This document shows positions 39,978 through 51,066 of a DNA stretch of 64,000 nucleotides, one piece after another. The notes below the pieces were generated by a model. It did not search any database, was not told the DNA's origin, and worked only from the letters and a program-made list of their open reading frames with translations. The stretch's first letter is position 1. Each line of letters begins with the position of its first letter. This DNA is from Rhodospirillaceae bacterium (GTDB lineage: Bacteria; Pseudomonadota; Alphaproteobacteria; Kiloniellales; DSM-21159): positions 186,001 through 250,000 of the forward strand of contig CP030885.1 in assembly GCA_006969625.1 (NCBI GenBank), in the 5' to 3' direction. The translations under genes and the position numbers were made by a program.

Positions 39978-40006
39978 ACTATACTACAGTCGGGCCCTGG
40001 AAACAA
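39978..40006 (-). promoter_or_regulatory. Sigma-70-type promoter facing carD
   Basis: On the minus strand TTGTTT (-35, 40001-40006) is followed after 17 bases by TATAGT (-10, 39978-39983). Transcription would start near 39971. Confidence 0.6.
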
Positions 40007-40078
40007 CCGCTGCAATGCAGCATCCTGCATCCGACAAGGGCTGCGCGTGGATGCGGCTGTCGCGCAGCCGGCGCGGTC

Positions 40079-40417
40079 TCAGTCGCCGCTGCCCGGCTGG
40101 TCCGAGAAGTACTTCTCGTACTTGCCGCCCTCGTCGCGGTACTTGTCGGCGTCGGCCGGCGGCTCCTTGCGGCGGGTGATGTTGGGCCAGGCTTCCGAGA
40201 AATCCTTGTTCAGGGTCAGCCAGCGGTCCGCCTCGGAGTCGGTGTCCGGCAGGATCGCCTCCGGCGGGCACTCGGGCTCGCAGACGCCGCAGTCGATGCA
40301 TTCGTCGGGATGGATCACGAGCATGTTCTCGCCCTCGTAGAAGCAGTCCACGGGGCAGACCTCGACGCAGTCGGTGTACTTACATTTGATGCAGGCTTCA
40401 GTGACGATGTAGGTCAT
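40079..40417 (-). CDS. fdxA: 7Fe ferredoxin (FdxA type)
   Basis: A 112-residue electron carrier with one [3Fe-4S] and one [4Fe-4S] cluster. The Cys patterns are '[20 protein letters not shown]' and '[16 protein letters not shown]', followed by the typical C-terminal extension ('[20 protein letters not shown]'). This is the Azotobacter FdI-like form common in alphaproteobacteria. It lies 48 bases downstream of the TerB gene on the same strand and may share its transcript. Its own electron partners cannot be identified from the surroundings. Confidence 0.96.
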   Translation of the reverse strand: MTYIVTEACIKCKYTDCVEVCPVDCFYEGENMLVIHPDECIDCGVCEPECPPEAILPDTDSEADRWLTLNKDFSEAWPNITRRKEPPADADKYRDEGGKYEKYFSDQPGSGD

Positions 40418-40465
40418 CGTGCAGTGTCTCTCTCTTCTCCACCGCCGGTCGGGACCGCCGCCGGC

Positions 40466-40933
40466 CTATCCCTCCAGACCCAGCTTGGCCAGCGCCCGCT
40501 TCCGGGCGGCGCCGCCCTCCTGGTCGGTCACGTGAATCAGCGCCGTCAGCCTGCGCAGCAGATTGGCTTCGTAGTCGTGCAGCTCGCCGTCGGCATAGAC
40601 GACCTGCCACAGCATCTCGACCATCTCGACCCGCTCCTCGTGCGAAAAGCGGTTCTTCACCGTGCGCACGAAGGAGAAGACCTCCACGCTCTCGGCCACC
40701 TCCCGCTCGGCCGTCTCGACCAACTGGCGCGCCTCGTCCGCCGGCATCTCGAAGCGCTCGGCCAGCAGGCGCTCGATCGTCTCGCGCTCCTCGGGCCCGA
40801 AGTCGTGGTCCATGCAGGCCGCCTCGACCAGCAGCGCCGCCGCCGCCAGGTGGAGCTCGTCCGGCGTGTGACGCTCGCCGTCGCCCGGCGCGCCGCCGCG
40901 GTCGAGGAAGAAGGTGCGCAATTTGTCCAACAT
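40466..40933 (-). CDS. TerB-family protein
   Basis: A 155-residue all-helical TerB-like protein, a fold named from tellurite resistance and also found as a metal-binding or stress-linked domain. Family signature: 'LAAAALLVEAACMDHDFGPE', 'ERETIERLLAERFEM' and 'VEMLWQVVYADGELHDYEAN', with conserved acidic residues at each helix pair (DHDF, DGELHDYE). No tellurite operon is nearby, so a general stress role is likelier. It is located just upstream of fdxA on the same strand, an arrangement often kept in alphaproteobacteria. Confidence 0.88.
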   Translation of the reverse strand: MLDKLRTFFLDRGGAPGDGERHTPDELHLAAAALLVEAACMDHDFGPEERETIERLLAERFEMPADEARQLVETAEREVAESVEVFSFVRTVKNRFSHEERVEMVEMLWQVVYADGELHDYEANLLRRLTALIHVTDQEGGAARKRALAKLGLEG

Positions 40934-41068
40934 TCGATCTGCTGCCTATCACTGCCTTTCGTCGGGGGGCAACCCTTGGCAGTCTGCGGCTTTCCCGCCG
41001 GCAGGCCGCCGCTGCGCGTCGCGCGCGCGCCTCAGGGTCGCGTCGGCACAAGATGGAGACCTCGCACC

Positions 41069-41707
41069 GTGTCGCAAGAGGACGCCCCGCCGCAGGGCGC
41101 AGCCGGCCAGGCCGCGAAGCGCCACGCCCCGGCGACGCGGCGCAACCGCGACAGCCTGCTGGCGGCCCTGTGCGCGGCGCTGCCGCCGGGCGGTCTGGTG
41201 CTGGAGATCGCCGCCGGCACCGGCCAGCACGCCGTCTACTTCGCGCGCGGCCTGCCGCACCTGACCTGGCAGCCGAGCGAGCCCGACCCGGAGCTGCGCG
41301 CCAGCGTCGCGGCTTATGCCGCCGAGGCGGGGCTGGAAAACCTGCGGCCGGTCCTGGCGCTCGACGTCACGCAACGGCCCTGGCCGCTGGAAGCCGCCGA
41401 CGCGCTGGTCTGCATCAACATGATCCACATCGCGCCCTGGGCCTGCGCGCTGGCCTTGCTCGAGGGCGCCGCGGCGCTGCTGCCGGCGGGCGGGCCGCTG
41501 GTGCTCTACGGGCCCTTCCGGCGCGACGGCGCCCACACCGCGCCCAGCAATGCCGCCTTCGACCGCGCGTTGCGCGCCCAGGACCCGGCCTGGGGCGTGC
41601 GCGACCTGGAGGCCGTAGCGGCCGAGGCGCAGGCCCGCGGCCTGCGGCTGGACACGGTCACGGACATGCCGGCCAACAACCTGACGGTTGTCTTGCGGCG
41701 AGATTGA
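41069..41707 (+). CDS. DUF938 family SAM-dependent methyltransferase
   Basis: A 212-residue class I methyltransferase of unknown substrate. The SAM-binding motif is '[20 protein letters not shown]', and later motifs are '[20 protein letters not shown]' and '[20 protein letters not shown]', which are typical of DUF938. The start is GTG at 41069; GGAGA lies eleven bases upstream. The longer upstream frame is antisense to the TerB gene and is not coding. It is convergent with the DUF1848 gene, the stops being four bases apart. Confidence 0.85.
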   Translation: MSQEDAPPQGAAGQAAKRHAPATRRNRDSLLAALCAALPPGGLVLEIAAGTGQHAVYFARGLPHLTWQPSEPDPELRASVAAYAAEAGLENLRPVLALDVTQRPWPLEAADALVCINMIHIAPWACALALLEGAAALLPAGGPLVLYGPFRRDGAHTAPSNAAFDRALRAQDPAWGVRDLEAVAAEAQARGLRLDTVTDMPANNLTVVLRRD

Positions 41708-41711
41708 GCAG

Positions 41712-42626
41712 TCAATCGCCCAGGCGCTCCACCCGCGGGTCGTGGCGGCGGCGGTAGGCCTTGGCGAGCGCGGACCGGCGCACCGCGTAGCAGTAGGTGC
41801 AGCCGTGCGGGCAGGTATCGTAGGCGCCGATGTCGCGGCTGGCGGCGCACAGGCAGCCGGGACGGTTGCCCTTGGTGCGGGCGGCGACAGGGGGCAGGCC
41901 CCAGGCGGATGCGACGTCCGACAGGCGCCGAACATCGATGCAACGCGCTTCTTCGGGCCCGCCGAATGGGCCGCCAGCTCCCAGAAGCTGCGGCTGGCTG
42001 CACAGGCTGGGCGTCAGGCCGCGGGGGCGGGCGATCTCCGCAAGATCTCCCAGCAGCGCCGCTTTCTCGGCGTCCGGGGGATCGTGCCAGGCGAAGCCGT
42101 GGCGCGCCGCCGCGGCGTCGGTGTTGCGCTTGGTCTTGGCGTAGACCTGGGCGAAGGAGAGCACGACCTCGTCGACCGCCTTGTTCGCGGGGCCGGCCAG
42201 CCGGCCGCACAGGCGGGCGAAGGTGGCGCGGTGCCAGTCCGGCGGCGTCAGGTCGGTGGCGAAGACCGGGTCGTAGCGCCAGACGCCCGTGCGGCCGCCG
42301 AACGTGCGGGAGAGCCGCCGGAGCTGAGCGACGGCGCGATCTTCCGGAATCACCGCCGGCTCCAGGGCGCGGGGGTAGGCCGTCAGGGTGAACTGCACGA
42401 CGAAGGGCAGGCCGAGCGCCTGCACCTCGTCCAGCGCCGGCCAGAAGGGCTCCAGGTTGCGCGTCCAGAACACGAAGCCCGAGCAGTCGGGCGGGCGCAG
42501 CGGCACCAGCGTGTCCGGCCCGCCGTAGGGGTTCTTCACCCGCGCCTGCCCCGCCGCCAGCCGCCGGCGGAACCAGTCGGCGTAGAAGGCCGGGATGTCG
42601 GTGCGATAGCTGGCGGAGACGATCAC
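41712..42626 (-). CDS. DUF1848 family protein with C-terminal Cys cluster
   Basis: A 304-residue protein of the DUF1848 family, function unproven. It starts '[20 protein letters not shown]' and has '[20 protein letters not shown]' and '[18 protein letters not shown]', the usual DUF1848 blocks. The C terminus carries '[20 protein letters not shown]' followed by TYCYA, a cluster of five cysteines suggesting an iron-sulfur centre. Distant similarity to SPL-type radical SAM enzymes has been noted for such proteins, but the Cys set is at the opposite end from the standard CxxxCxxC. GTG start at 42626. Confidence 0.85.
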   Translation of the reverse strand: MIVSASYRTDIPAFYADWFRRRLAAGQARVKNPYGGPDTLVPLRPPDCSGFVFWTRNLEPFWPALDEVQALGLPFVVQFTLTAYPRALEPAVIPEDRAVAQLRRLSRTFGGRTGVWRYDPVFATDLTPPDWHRATFARLCGRLAGPANKAVDEVVLSFAQVYAKTKRNTDAAAARHGFAWHDPPDAEKAALLGDLAEIARPRGLTPSLCSQPQLLGAGGPFGGPEEARCIDVRRLSDVASAWGLPPVAARTKGNRPGCLCAASRDIGAYDTCPHGCTYCYAVRRSALAKAYRRRHDPRVERLGD

Positions 42627-42635
42627 CGGCGCAGC

Positions 42636-42851
42636 TTACCCGCCGCCGTCGCGCTTCTTCTGCTCGCGGCCGCCGAGCCAGCGGAAGAAGAGGTAGCCGA
42701 GGCCGCCGCCGAGCGCCAGCCAGGTGCCGAAGAGCGAGATGCCGGGGCGCCCGAGCACCGCCTCGCCGAGCAGCGCCAGCACCGCGCCGACCAGCACGTT
42801 GGCCACCATCAGGCCGAGGATCATGACGTAGACGCCGTCGCCCTGCCGCAT
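42636..42851 (-). CDS. Small two-helix membrane protein
   Basis: A 71-residue inner-membrane protein with two transmembrane segments ('[20 protein letters not shown]' and '[20 protein letters not shown]') and a charged C-terminal tail ([12 protein letters not shown]). ATG at 42851 has GAAGG nine bases upstream. The DUF1848 gene follows nine bases later on the same strand, so the two probably form an operon. I do not recognise the family; it resembles many short 'DUF' membrane proteins. Confidence 0.65.
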   Translation of the reverse strand: MRQGDGVYVMILGLMVANVLVGAVLALLGEAVLGRPGISLFGTWLALGGGLGYLFFRWLGGREQKKRDGGG

Positions 42852-43018
42852 CGCGCTTGCCTTCGTCTGTCTTGGTCCCTTGGCGCAGTCCCGAGCCTGC
42901 CTGCGCCGGGAGCGTAGGTGGCGTGCCGCGCCCGGCGGCGCAAGCGCCCGTCCGGTGCGGCGGTCGTCCGACCCCTGGTCGGGCGGGGAAGGCGTCGGCC
43001 GCCGCCCGGAGCTTCGGG

Positions 43019-43046
43019 TTGCAGCAAAACCGCGACCGCTTATATA
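43019..43046 (+). promoter_or_regulatory. Sigma-70-like promoter upstream of dnaK
   Basis: TTGCAG (43019-43024) and TATATA (43041-43046) with 16 bases between, in an AT-rich island of the 370-base gap 42852-43221. CTTGAA near 43130 resembles a sigma-32 -35 box, but no matching -10 stands at the right distance. No gene is seen in the gap. Confidence 0.45.
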
Positions 43047-43221
43047 TCCGCCCGAACGCAAAGGTTTCTCGCACCGCCGCCGCACTCGCGCGCTTGGCGG
43101 CCAGGCGCGGCGAAGCCGATGCGACCCGTCTTGAACCCTATGTCCTTCTTTAGGGACCGAACGGGGCGGCGCTTGGCTGCGAGGCCGCCCGACCGGTCTG
43201 CTGTCATGGAGAGGAACCGAA

Positions 43222-45153
<1,932 letters not shown>

Positions 45154-45184
45154 GGCGCCGGCGCCCTTCGCGCGCACGCAGACC

Positions 45185-45220
45185 GGCGGCACCGGACGAC
45201 ACGAGGCGTTCGGTGCCGCC
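45185..45220 (+). terminator. Stem-loop between dnaK and dnaJ
   Basis: GGCGGCACCG and CGGTGCCGCC (45185-45194, 45211-45220) pair perfectly around a 16-base loop, followed by GCCTGTTTC. With such a weak T-tract it is more likely a partial terminator or an mRNA-stability element that lowers dnaJ relative to dnaK. Confidence 0.5.
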
Positions 45221-45302
45221 GCCTGTTTCGGGGGAGTTGGGGAGCCGGTGAGCCGGCAGCCGTAAGACCGGCGGCTCCGTTCAGCGACGGCAGCGATTTT
45301 TC

Positions 45303-46445
45303 ATGGCCAAGCGCGACTACTACGAAATCCTGGGCGTCGAGCGGCGAGCCTCCGCCGAGGAGATCAAGAAGGCGTATCGCAAGCTGGCGATGCAGTATCA
45401 CCCGGACCGCAATCCCGACGACGCCGAGGCCGAGCGGCGATTCAAGGAAGTCAACGAGGCCTACGGGATCCTCAAGGACCAGCAGTCCCGCGCCGCCTAC
45501 GACCGCTTCGGGCACGGCGCCTTCGAGGGCGCGGCCGGCGGCGGGCCGGGCGGCGGCGGCGCAGGCTTCGGCGGCTTCGGCGGCTTCGCCGACATCTTCG
45601 ACGAGATGTTCGGCGAGTTCGCCGGCGCGGCGCGGCGCAGCGGCCCGGCGCACGGCGCCGACCTGCGCTACAACATGGAGGTCTCGCTGGAAGAGGCCTT
45701 CGCCGGCAAGCAGGCCACCATCCGGGTGCCGACCTCGGTCGCCTGCGACGCCTGCGGCGGCTCCGGCGCCGAGCCGGGCACCAGCCCGACCGGCTGCCCC
45801 TCCTGCCACGGGCGCGGACGCATCCGCGCCCAGCAGGGCTTCTTCACCATCGAGCGCACCTGCCCGACCTGCCACGGTCGCGGCCAGGTGATCGAGGATC
45901 CCTGCAAGGCCTGCGGCGGGCTCGGCACGATGCAGCGGGAAAAGACCCTGCAGGTGAACATCCCGGCGGGCGTTGAGGACGGCACCCGCATCCGCCTGGC
46001 CGGCGAGGGCGAGGCGGGCCTGCGCGGCGCCCCGCCGGGCGACCTCTACATTTTCCTGTCGGTGGCGCCGCACCGCTTCTTCCAGCGCGACGGCGCCAAC
46101 CTCTACTGCCGGGTGCCCATCCCGATGACCACCGCGGCGCTGGGCGGCGCCATCGAGGTGCCGGCGATCGACGGCAGCCGCGCCAAGGTGACGGTGCCGG
46201 AGGGCACGCAGAGCGGCGCCCAGTTCCGCCTGCGCGCCAAGGGCATGCCGGTGCTGCGCAGCCGATCGACCGGCGACCTCTACATCCAGGTCTCGGTCGA
46301 GGTGCCGCGCGAACTGACCAAGCGCCAGAAGGAGCTGCTCGAGGAGTTCCGCAGCGAGTCCGAGGAAGGCCACGAAAAGCACCACCCGGAAAGCCACGGT
46401 TTCTTCGCCCGCGTGAAGGAGTTCTTCGAGGATCTGACGGACTGA
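45303..46445 (+). CDS. dnaJ: Chaperone protein DnaJ (Hsp40)
   Basis: The co-chaperone that stimulates the DnaK ATPase and delivers substrates. Its 380 residues run J domain (1-70, with HPD in '[11 protein letters not shown]'), Gly/Phe-rich linker ('[20 protein letters not shown]'), four zinc-finger repeats CxxCxGxG ('CDACGGSG', 'CPSCHGRG', 'CPTCHGRG', 'CKACGGLG') and the C-terminal beta-sandwich domain. The type I architecture is complete. ATG start at 45303, where the sequence '[20 protein letters not shown]' matches the family. Confidence 0.99.
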   Translation: MAKRDYYEILGVERRASAEEIKKAYRKLAMQYHPDRNPDDAEAERRFKEVNEAYGILKDQQSRAAYDRFGHGAFEGAAGGGPGGGGAGFGGFGGFADIFDEMFGEFAGAARRSGPAHGADLRYNMEVSLEEAFAGKQATIRVPTSVACDACGGSGAEPGTSPTGCPSCHGRGRIRAQQGFFTIERTCPTCHGRGQVIEDPCKACGGLGTMQREKTLQVNIPAGVEDGTRIRLAGEGEAGLRGAPPGDLYIFLSVAPHRFFQRDGANLYCRVPIPMTTAALGGAIEVPAIDGSRAKVTVPEGTQSGAQFRLRAKGMPVLRSRSTGDLYIQVSVEVPRELTKRQKELLEEFRSESEEGHEKHHPESHGFFARVKEFFEDLTD

Positions 46446-46627
46446 GCTGGCATGCGGTCCGGCGGCTGGAGGAACCGTTTTCCTGCGCGCCTGCCCTCAT
46501 TGTGTAACGCGGGTATGCTAGGCCTGTCCCTTGGTGGCCGGCGTCGGCGGTCCCGTGCGGGAGGCGGGCCGGACGGCGGTCGATCTCTTGCCAGGGCGGG
46601 GACGGAACGGGGAGCGCGGCGGAGGCC

Positions 46628-48157
46628 ATGCGCGGCAAGTCCATCATGCGTCGGCGGCTGCCGGTCGCCGTGGCCCTGCTCTCGGCGCCGGGCTTGGCGG
46701 CGCTTGTCTGTCTCGCCGCCTTCGACCGGCTCGACTGGCCGGCGGCGCTGCTCGCCTGCGCCGGCGTGCTGCTGGCCGTGCTGGCCATCCTCTACCCGCA
46801 CTTTGCCCACGTGAAGGCGCTCGGCGGCTACATCGAGGCGCTGAAGTCGGCCGGCACCACCGACGCGCCGCTGCCGCGCCCGCCGCGCGGCTCCAGCCCG
46901 GTGCTGGCGCCGGAGCTGGACGAGACCCTGGTGGAGACCGCGCGCGAGCGCCAGCGCCGGCGGCGCGAGCTGGAGGCGGCGATCGCCGGCAACGAGTCGA
47001 TCCTCTCCAACCTGCCCGACCCGCTGATCATGCTCGACCGCAACCGCCGCGTGGTGCGGGCCAATCCGGCGGCCGAAGACCTTTTCGGCGGCGGCCTGAC
47101 CGGCCGCGACCTGGTCGGCGTGCTGCGCAACCCGGCGCTGTTGGCGGCGGCCGACGCCGCCGTCGGCCAGGGCGAGGGACGCATCGTCGAGTTCTCCCAG
47201 CACGGCGACATCGAGCGCCACTTCTCCGCCCGCCTGGTGCCGCTGCGCACGCCGGCGCTCGACGGCACGGTGGCGATCCTCTCGCTGCACGACCTGACCG
47301 GCATGCGGCGGGCCGAGCGCATGCGCGCCGACTTCGTCGCCAACGCCAGCCACGAACTGCGAACGCCGCTGTCGAGCCTGATCGGCTTCATCGAGACGCT
47401 GGCCGGCCCGGCGCGCGAGGACGCCGAGGCGCGCGAGCGCTTCCTCGGCATTATGCATGAGCAGGCGCTGCGCATGGCGCGGCTGGTCGACGACCTGCTG
47501 AGCCTGTCGCGCATCGAGATGCAGGAGCACACGCCGCCGACCGATGCCGTCGATCTGGCGCAGGTGCTTGAATCGGTGGTGCGCACCCTGGAGCTGAAGG
47601 CGCAGGCGCGCGCGGTGACGGTGGAGCTTCGGGCCGAGGGCTTGCCGCCGGCGATCGGCGAGGCCGACGAGTTGGCGCAGGTCTTCCAGAACCTGATCGA
47701 CAACGCCATCAAGTACGGCCGTCGGGGGGGCGTCGTGCGGGTCGCCGCCCGCCTGCCCGACCCGCGCGAGGACGCCGCCGCCCGCCGCATGGCCCGGCCG
47801 GCGATCGCCGTGGCGGTGACCGACGACGGCGAGGGCATCGCGCGCGAGCACCTGCCGCGCCTGACCGAGCGCTTCTACCGGGTCGACACCGCCCGCTCGC
47901 GCCAGCTCGGCGGGACCGGCCTGGGCCTGGCGATCGTCAAGCACATCGTCAACCGGCACCGCGGCCAGCTCGCCATCGAGAGCGAGCCGGGCCCCAGTCC
48001 CGACCAGGGCACCACCTTCACCGTCTACCTGCCGCGCAGCGAGGCCGAGGCGCAGGCCGAGCCCCAGCCCGGCCCGCGCCCGCTGGACCAGGCGACCAGC
48101 CCCGCCGGCCGCCGCCGCAGCCCGGCCGGCGGCGAGGCGCGCCGGCGCGCCGTCTAG
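46628..48157 (+). CDS. phoR: Phosphate regulon sensor histidine kinase
   Basis: A membrane histidine kinase that phosphorylates PhoB at low phosphate. The 509 residues have two N-terminal helices (about 11-58), a PAS domain ('NLPDPLIMLDRNRRVVRANP', about 128-225), the H-box 'ASHELRTPLSSLIGF' with H242, and an ATPase domain ('QNLIDNAIKYG', 'DDGEGI', 'GGTGLGLAIVKHIV'). An Arg/Pro-rich tail follows. GGAGG lies close before the ATG at 46628; ATG at 46646 is possible. It is placed ahead of pstS rather than after phoB, as in several alphaproteobacteria. Confidence 0.95.
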   Translation: MRGKSIMRRRLPVAVALLSAPGLAALVCLAAFDRLDWPAALLACAGVLLAVLAILYPHFAHVKALGGYIEALKSAGTTDAPLPRPPRGSSPVLAPELDETLVETARERQRRRRELEAAIAGNESILSNLPDPLIMLDRNRRVVRANPAAEDLFGGGLTGRDLVGVLRNPALLAAADAAVGQGEGRIVEFSQHGDIERHFSARLVPLRTPALDGTVAILSLHDLTGMRRAERMRADFVANASHELRTPLSSLIGFIETLAGPAREDAEARERFLGIMHEQALRMARLVDDLLSLSRIEMQEHTPPTDAVDLAQVLESVVRTLELKAQARAVTVELRAEGLPPAIGEADELAQVFQNLIDNAIKYGRRGGVVRVAARLPDPREDAAARRMARPAIAVAVTDDGEGIAREHLPRLTERFYRVDTARSRQLGGTGLGLAIVKHIVNRHRGQLAIESEPGPSPDQGTTFTVYLPRSEAEAQAEPQPGPRPLDQATSPAGRRRSPAGGEARRRAV

Positions 48158-48264
48158 GCGTGTGCGCGGCAGGGGTGTCTGGGGCGGGCCTCTGCGCGTC
48201 TGCGTCGATGTGGACGTTTGCCGGATTGGTCGAACGACGTGCTTCTCCACACGGCCGCCGCCGG

Positions 48265-48293
48265 CGTCACGGAACCGTAATATCTCCGTAGTA
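48265..48293 (+). promoter_or_regulatory. Pho box-like triple direct repeat upstream of pstS
   Basis: Three 7-bp units, CGTCACG, CGTAATA and CGTAGTA (48265-48271, 48276-48282, 48287-48293), are separated by exactly four bases each. The 11-bp period is the spacing of PhoB half-sites. They lie about 120-150 bases upstream of the pstS start. The remainder of the 254-base gap shows no gene. Confidence 0.7.
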
Positions 48294-48411
48294 TTTCCTA
48301 CCACGCCCGGCGATAGGGTCCGTCGCAGCCGTCGCTGGGAGGCGTCGGCACGGTACGTGGGCTCGACCCGGGTCCGACGGCCGTCCCACACAGCCAAAGC
48401 GGAGTAATATC

Positions 48412-49422
48412 GTGATCAAGCACACGCTCGCTTTCGCGGCTGCGGCTGCCATGGCGGTTGCCGCCACCTCGGCGGCCGCGCAGTCGCGCGATCAGATCCG
48501 GATCGTCGGCTCCTCGACGGTCTTCCCCTTCTCGACCGCGGTGGCCGAGCAGTTCGGCAAGACCACCGACTTCCCGACCCCGGTCGTCGAGTCGACCGGC
48601 TCGGGCGGCGGCCTGAAGCTGTTCTGCGCCGGCGTCGGCGTCGACCACCCCGACATCACCAACGCCTCGCGCCGCATCAAGTCCTCCGAGTACGAGAACT
48701 GCACCAATGCCGGCATCACCATCACCGAGGTGCGGGTCGGCTTCGACGGCATCGTGCTGGCGAACTCGAAGGACCACGAGCGCTACGAGCTGACCAAGGA
48801 CCAGGTCTTCCGCGCGCTGGCCAAGAACCTGGTGGTCGACGGCGAGGTGGTCGCCAACCCGAATACCATGTGGTCGGACATCGACCCGTCGCTGCCGGCC
48901 GAGCAGATCGAGGTTCTGGGCCCGCCGCCGACCTCCGGCACGCGTGACGCCTTCACCGAGCTGATGATGGAGACCGGCTGCGAAGAGGCCGGCATGGAAG
49001 AGGCGCTCGGCGACGGCTGCGCCGAAATCCGCGAGGACGGCGTCTACGTCGAGGCCGGCGAGAACGACAACCTGATCGTCCAGAAGCTGCAGGCCAACCC
49101 GGTGGCGCTGGGCATCTTCGGCTTCTCCTTCCTCGACCAGAACCGCGACGCCATCCAGGGCTCGGTGATCAACGGCGTCGAGCCGACCTTCGACAACATC
49201 GCCGCCGGCGACTACGGCGTCTCGCGCTCGCTGTACTTCTACGTCAAGAACGAGCACGTCGGCGTCATTCCCGGCATCGAGGAGTACATCGTCGAGTTCA
49301 CCTCCGAGGAGGCGTGGGGTCCGGACGGCTATCTGGCCGACAAGGGCCTGATCCCGCTGCCGGACGAGGCGCGTGCGCGTCAGCGCGACTCGGCCCGCGG
49401 CCTCGAGAAGCTGACCATGTAA
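48412..49422 (+). CDS. pstS: Phosphate ABC transporter, periplasmic phosphate-binding protein
   Basis: Captures inorganic phosphate in the periplasm for PstCAB. The 336 residues have a signal peptide (residues 1-23, ending TSAAAQS) and 'QIRIVGSSTVFPFSTAVAEQ', the start of the mature domain. 'VESTGSGGGLKLFCAG' and 'LGPPPTSGTRDAFTELM' supply the phosphate-binding Ser/Thr/Arg/Asp residues. The start is probably GTG at 48412 with GGAGTA upstream. It is the first gene behind the Pho-box-like repeats. Confidence 0.95.
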   Translation: MIKHTLAFAAAAAMAVAATSAAAQSRDQIRIVGSSTVFPFSTAVAEQFGKTTDFPTPVVESTGSGGGLKLFCAGVGVDHPDITNASRRIKSSEYENCTNAGITITEVRVGFDGIVLANSKDHERYELTKDQVFRALAKNLVVDGEVVANPNTMWSDIDPSLPAEQIEVLGPPPTSGTRDAFTELMMETGCEEAGMEEALGDGCAEIREDGVYVEAGENDNLIVQKLQANPVALGIFGFSFLDQNRDAIQGSVINGVEPTFDNIAAGDYGVSRSLYFYVKNEHVGVIPGIEEYIVEFTSEEAWGPDGYLADKGLIPLPDEARARQRDSARGLEKLTM

Positions 49423-49450
49423 CCTCCCGTTTCCGGGAGAGACGGTACGG

Positions 49451-49486
49451 CCCGGTGCCGGTCGCGCCCAGCGCGCCGGCACCGGG
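49451..49486 (+). promoter_or_regulatory. Stem-loop between pstS and pstC
   Basis: Perfect 11-bp arms CCCGGTGCCGG (49451-49461) and CCGGCACCGGG (49476-49486). A smaller CTCCCG/CGGGAG stem stands just after the pstS stop. There is no T-tract. Such stems commonly protect the binding-protein message or reduce readthrough into the permease genes. Confidence 0.6.
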
Positions 49487-49683
49487 CGGCTTCTCCGGGC
49501 CGGTTGGCCGGCCGCGGGCGGCCCCAGGTCGGGCCGAGCGGTTTCGGCGAGTCGAGTCGGCTCGCGGTTTAGGTGGTTGAAGAAGACGGTCGGGCCGCGT
49601 TTGGGGACGACGGCGCCCGATACGAAACGGCCGGCGTCGCCGTGGGGCGCGGCATCGGCTGGAACGGCTGGGACGGGCGTGCC

Positions 49684-51066
49684 ATGGGGCTGACGATCAT
49701 ACTGCTGGCCATGCTGCTGCTGACGGCGGCGGGCTACTACCTCGGCACGCGCCAGGCCTTCGTCGTCACCGACGGCCGGCCCGCCGGGCTGCATTCCCTG
49801 CCCAGCTACCACGGCCTCTACGTCGCCTCCTGGGTGCTGATCCCGGCAGCGCTGCTGATGGCGGTCTGGCTGGTGCTCGAGCCGCACGTCGCCGAGATGC
49901 GTCTGGTCGCCAACTTGCCGGAGGGTTTCGACCAGCGCAACCTCGACGAGCAGCAGCTTCTGATCGGCGACATCGAGGCGCGGGCCCTCGGCGGTATCGT
50001 CTCCGGCGAGCTCGACCCCGCCTTCCAGGCTGCGGGCGAGGTCTACGCCAGCACGCTGGCCTGGAGCCGCTGGCTGATGGCGCTGGCAATGGCGCTGCTG
50101 GTCGCCGGCGGCGCCTTCCTGGCGCTGCGGCGCATCTCGCCGGACCTGCGCGCGCGCAACGCCGTGGAGCGCACGGCGATGATCATCATGATCGTCGCCT
50201 CGACCATCGCGATTCTGACGACGATCGGGATCATCCTCTCGCTGCTGTTCGAGACCGGCCGCTTCTTCGGCAAGGTGCCGATCACCGAGTTCCTGTTTGG
50301 CACCCAGTGGTCGCCGCAGATCGCGCTGCGCGCCGACCAGGTCGGCTCCTCCGGCGCCTTCGGCGCGATCCCACTGTTCGCCGGCACGCTGCTGATCACT
50401 GTGATCGCCATGTTCGTGGCCGTGCCGATCGGGCTGTTCAGCGCGATCTACATGTCGGAGTACGCCAGCAAGCGGCTGCGCGGCACGGCGAAGCCGATGC
50501 TGGAGATCCTCGCCGGCGTCCCGACCGTGGTCTACGGCTTCTTCGCCGCCCTGACGGTGGCGCCCTTCTTCCGCGACACCGGCGAGTCGATCGGCCTCGA
50601 CGTCTCCTCGGAGTCCGCTCTGGCCGCCGGCATCGTGATGGGGATCATGATCATCCCCTTCGTCTCGTCGCTGTCGGACGACGTGATGAACGCGGTGCCG
50701 CAGTCGCTGCGCGACGGCGCCTATGCGCTGGGCGCCACCAAGGCGGAGACCGTGCGCCAGGTGATCCTGCCCGCGGCGCTGCCCGGCATCGTCGGCTCGG
50801 TGCTGCTGGCGATCAGCCGCGCGGTCGGCGAGACGATGATCGTGGTGATGGCGGCCGGCCTGGCGGCCAACTTGACGGCCAACCCTCTGGAGGCGGTGAC
50901 GACGGTGACGGTGCAGATCGTGACGTTGCTCGTCGGCGACCAGGAGTTCGACAGCGCCAAGACGCTGGCGGCCTTCGCGCTCGGCCTCACGCTCTTCTTC
51001 GTCACGCTCTGTCTGAACGTTATCGCCCTCAACGTCGTGCGCAGGTACCGAGAGAAATATGACTGA
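49684..51066 (+). CDS. pstC: Phosphate ABC transporter permease
   Basis: An inner-membrane half of the phosphate channel. The 460 residues carry two extra N-terminal helices with a periplasmic or cytoplasmic loop (to about 170). The standard permease domain follows with the EAA-like loop 'VPQSLRDGAYALGATKAETV' near residue 350. I chose ATG at 49684 (MGLTIILLAMLLL); the frame is open from 49573 but the extra residues look non-coding. It overlaps pstA by eight bases. The long N-terminal extension is usual for alphaproteobacterial PstC. Confidence 0.92.
   Translation: MGLTIILLAMLLLTAAGYYLGTRQAFVVTDGRPAGLHSLPSYHGLYVASWVLIPAALLMAVWLVLEPHVAEMRLVANLPEGFDQRNLDEQQLLIGDIEARALGGIVSGELDPAFQAAGEVYASTLAWSRWLMALAMALLVAGGAFLALRRISPDLRARNAVERTAMIIMIVASTIAILTTIGIILSLLFETGRFFGKVPITEFLFGTQWSPQIALRADQVGSSGAFGAIPLFAGTLLITVIAMFVAVPIGLFSAIYMSEYASKRLRGTAKPMLEILAGVPTVVYGFFAALTVAPFFRDTGESIGLDVSSESALAAGIVMGIMIIPFVSSLSDDVMNAVPQSLRDGAYALGATKAETVRQVILPAALPGIVGSVLLAISRAVGETMIVVMAAGLAANLTANPLEAVTTVTVQIVTLLVGDQEFDSAKTLAAFALGLTLFFVTLCLNVIALNVVRRYREKYD

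Noticed and set aside
43123..43150. Sigma-32 promoter at dnaK based on CTTGAA
   Set aside because: No CCCCAT-like -10 element lies 13-17 bases downstream; CCCTATGT follows it immediately instead.
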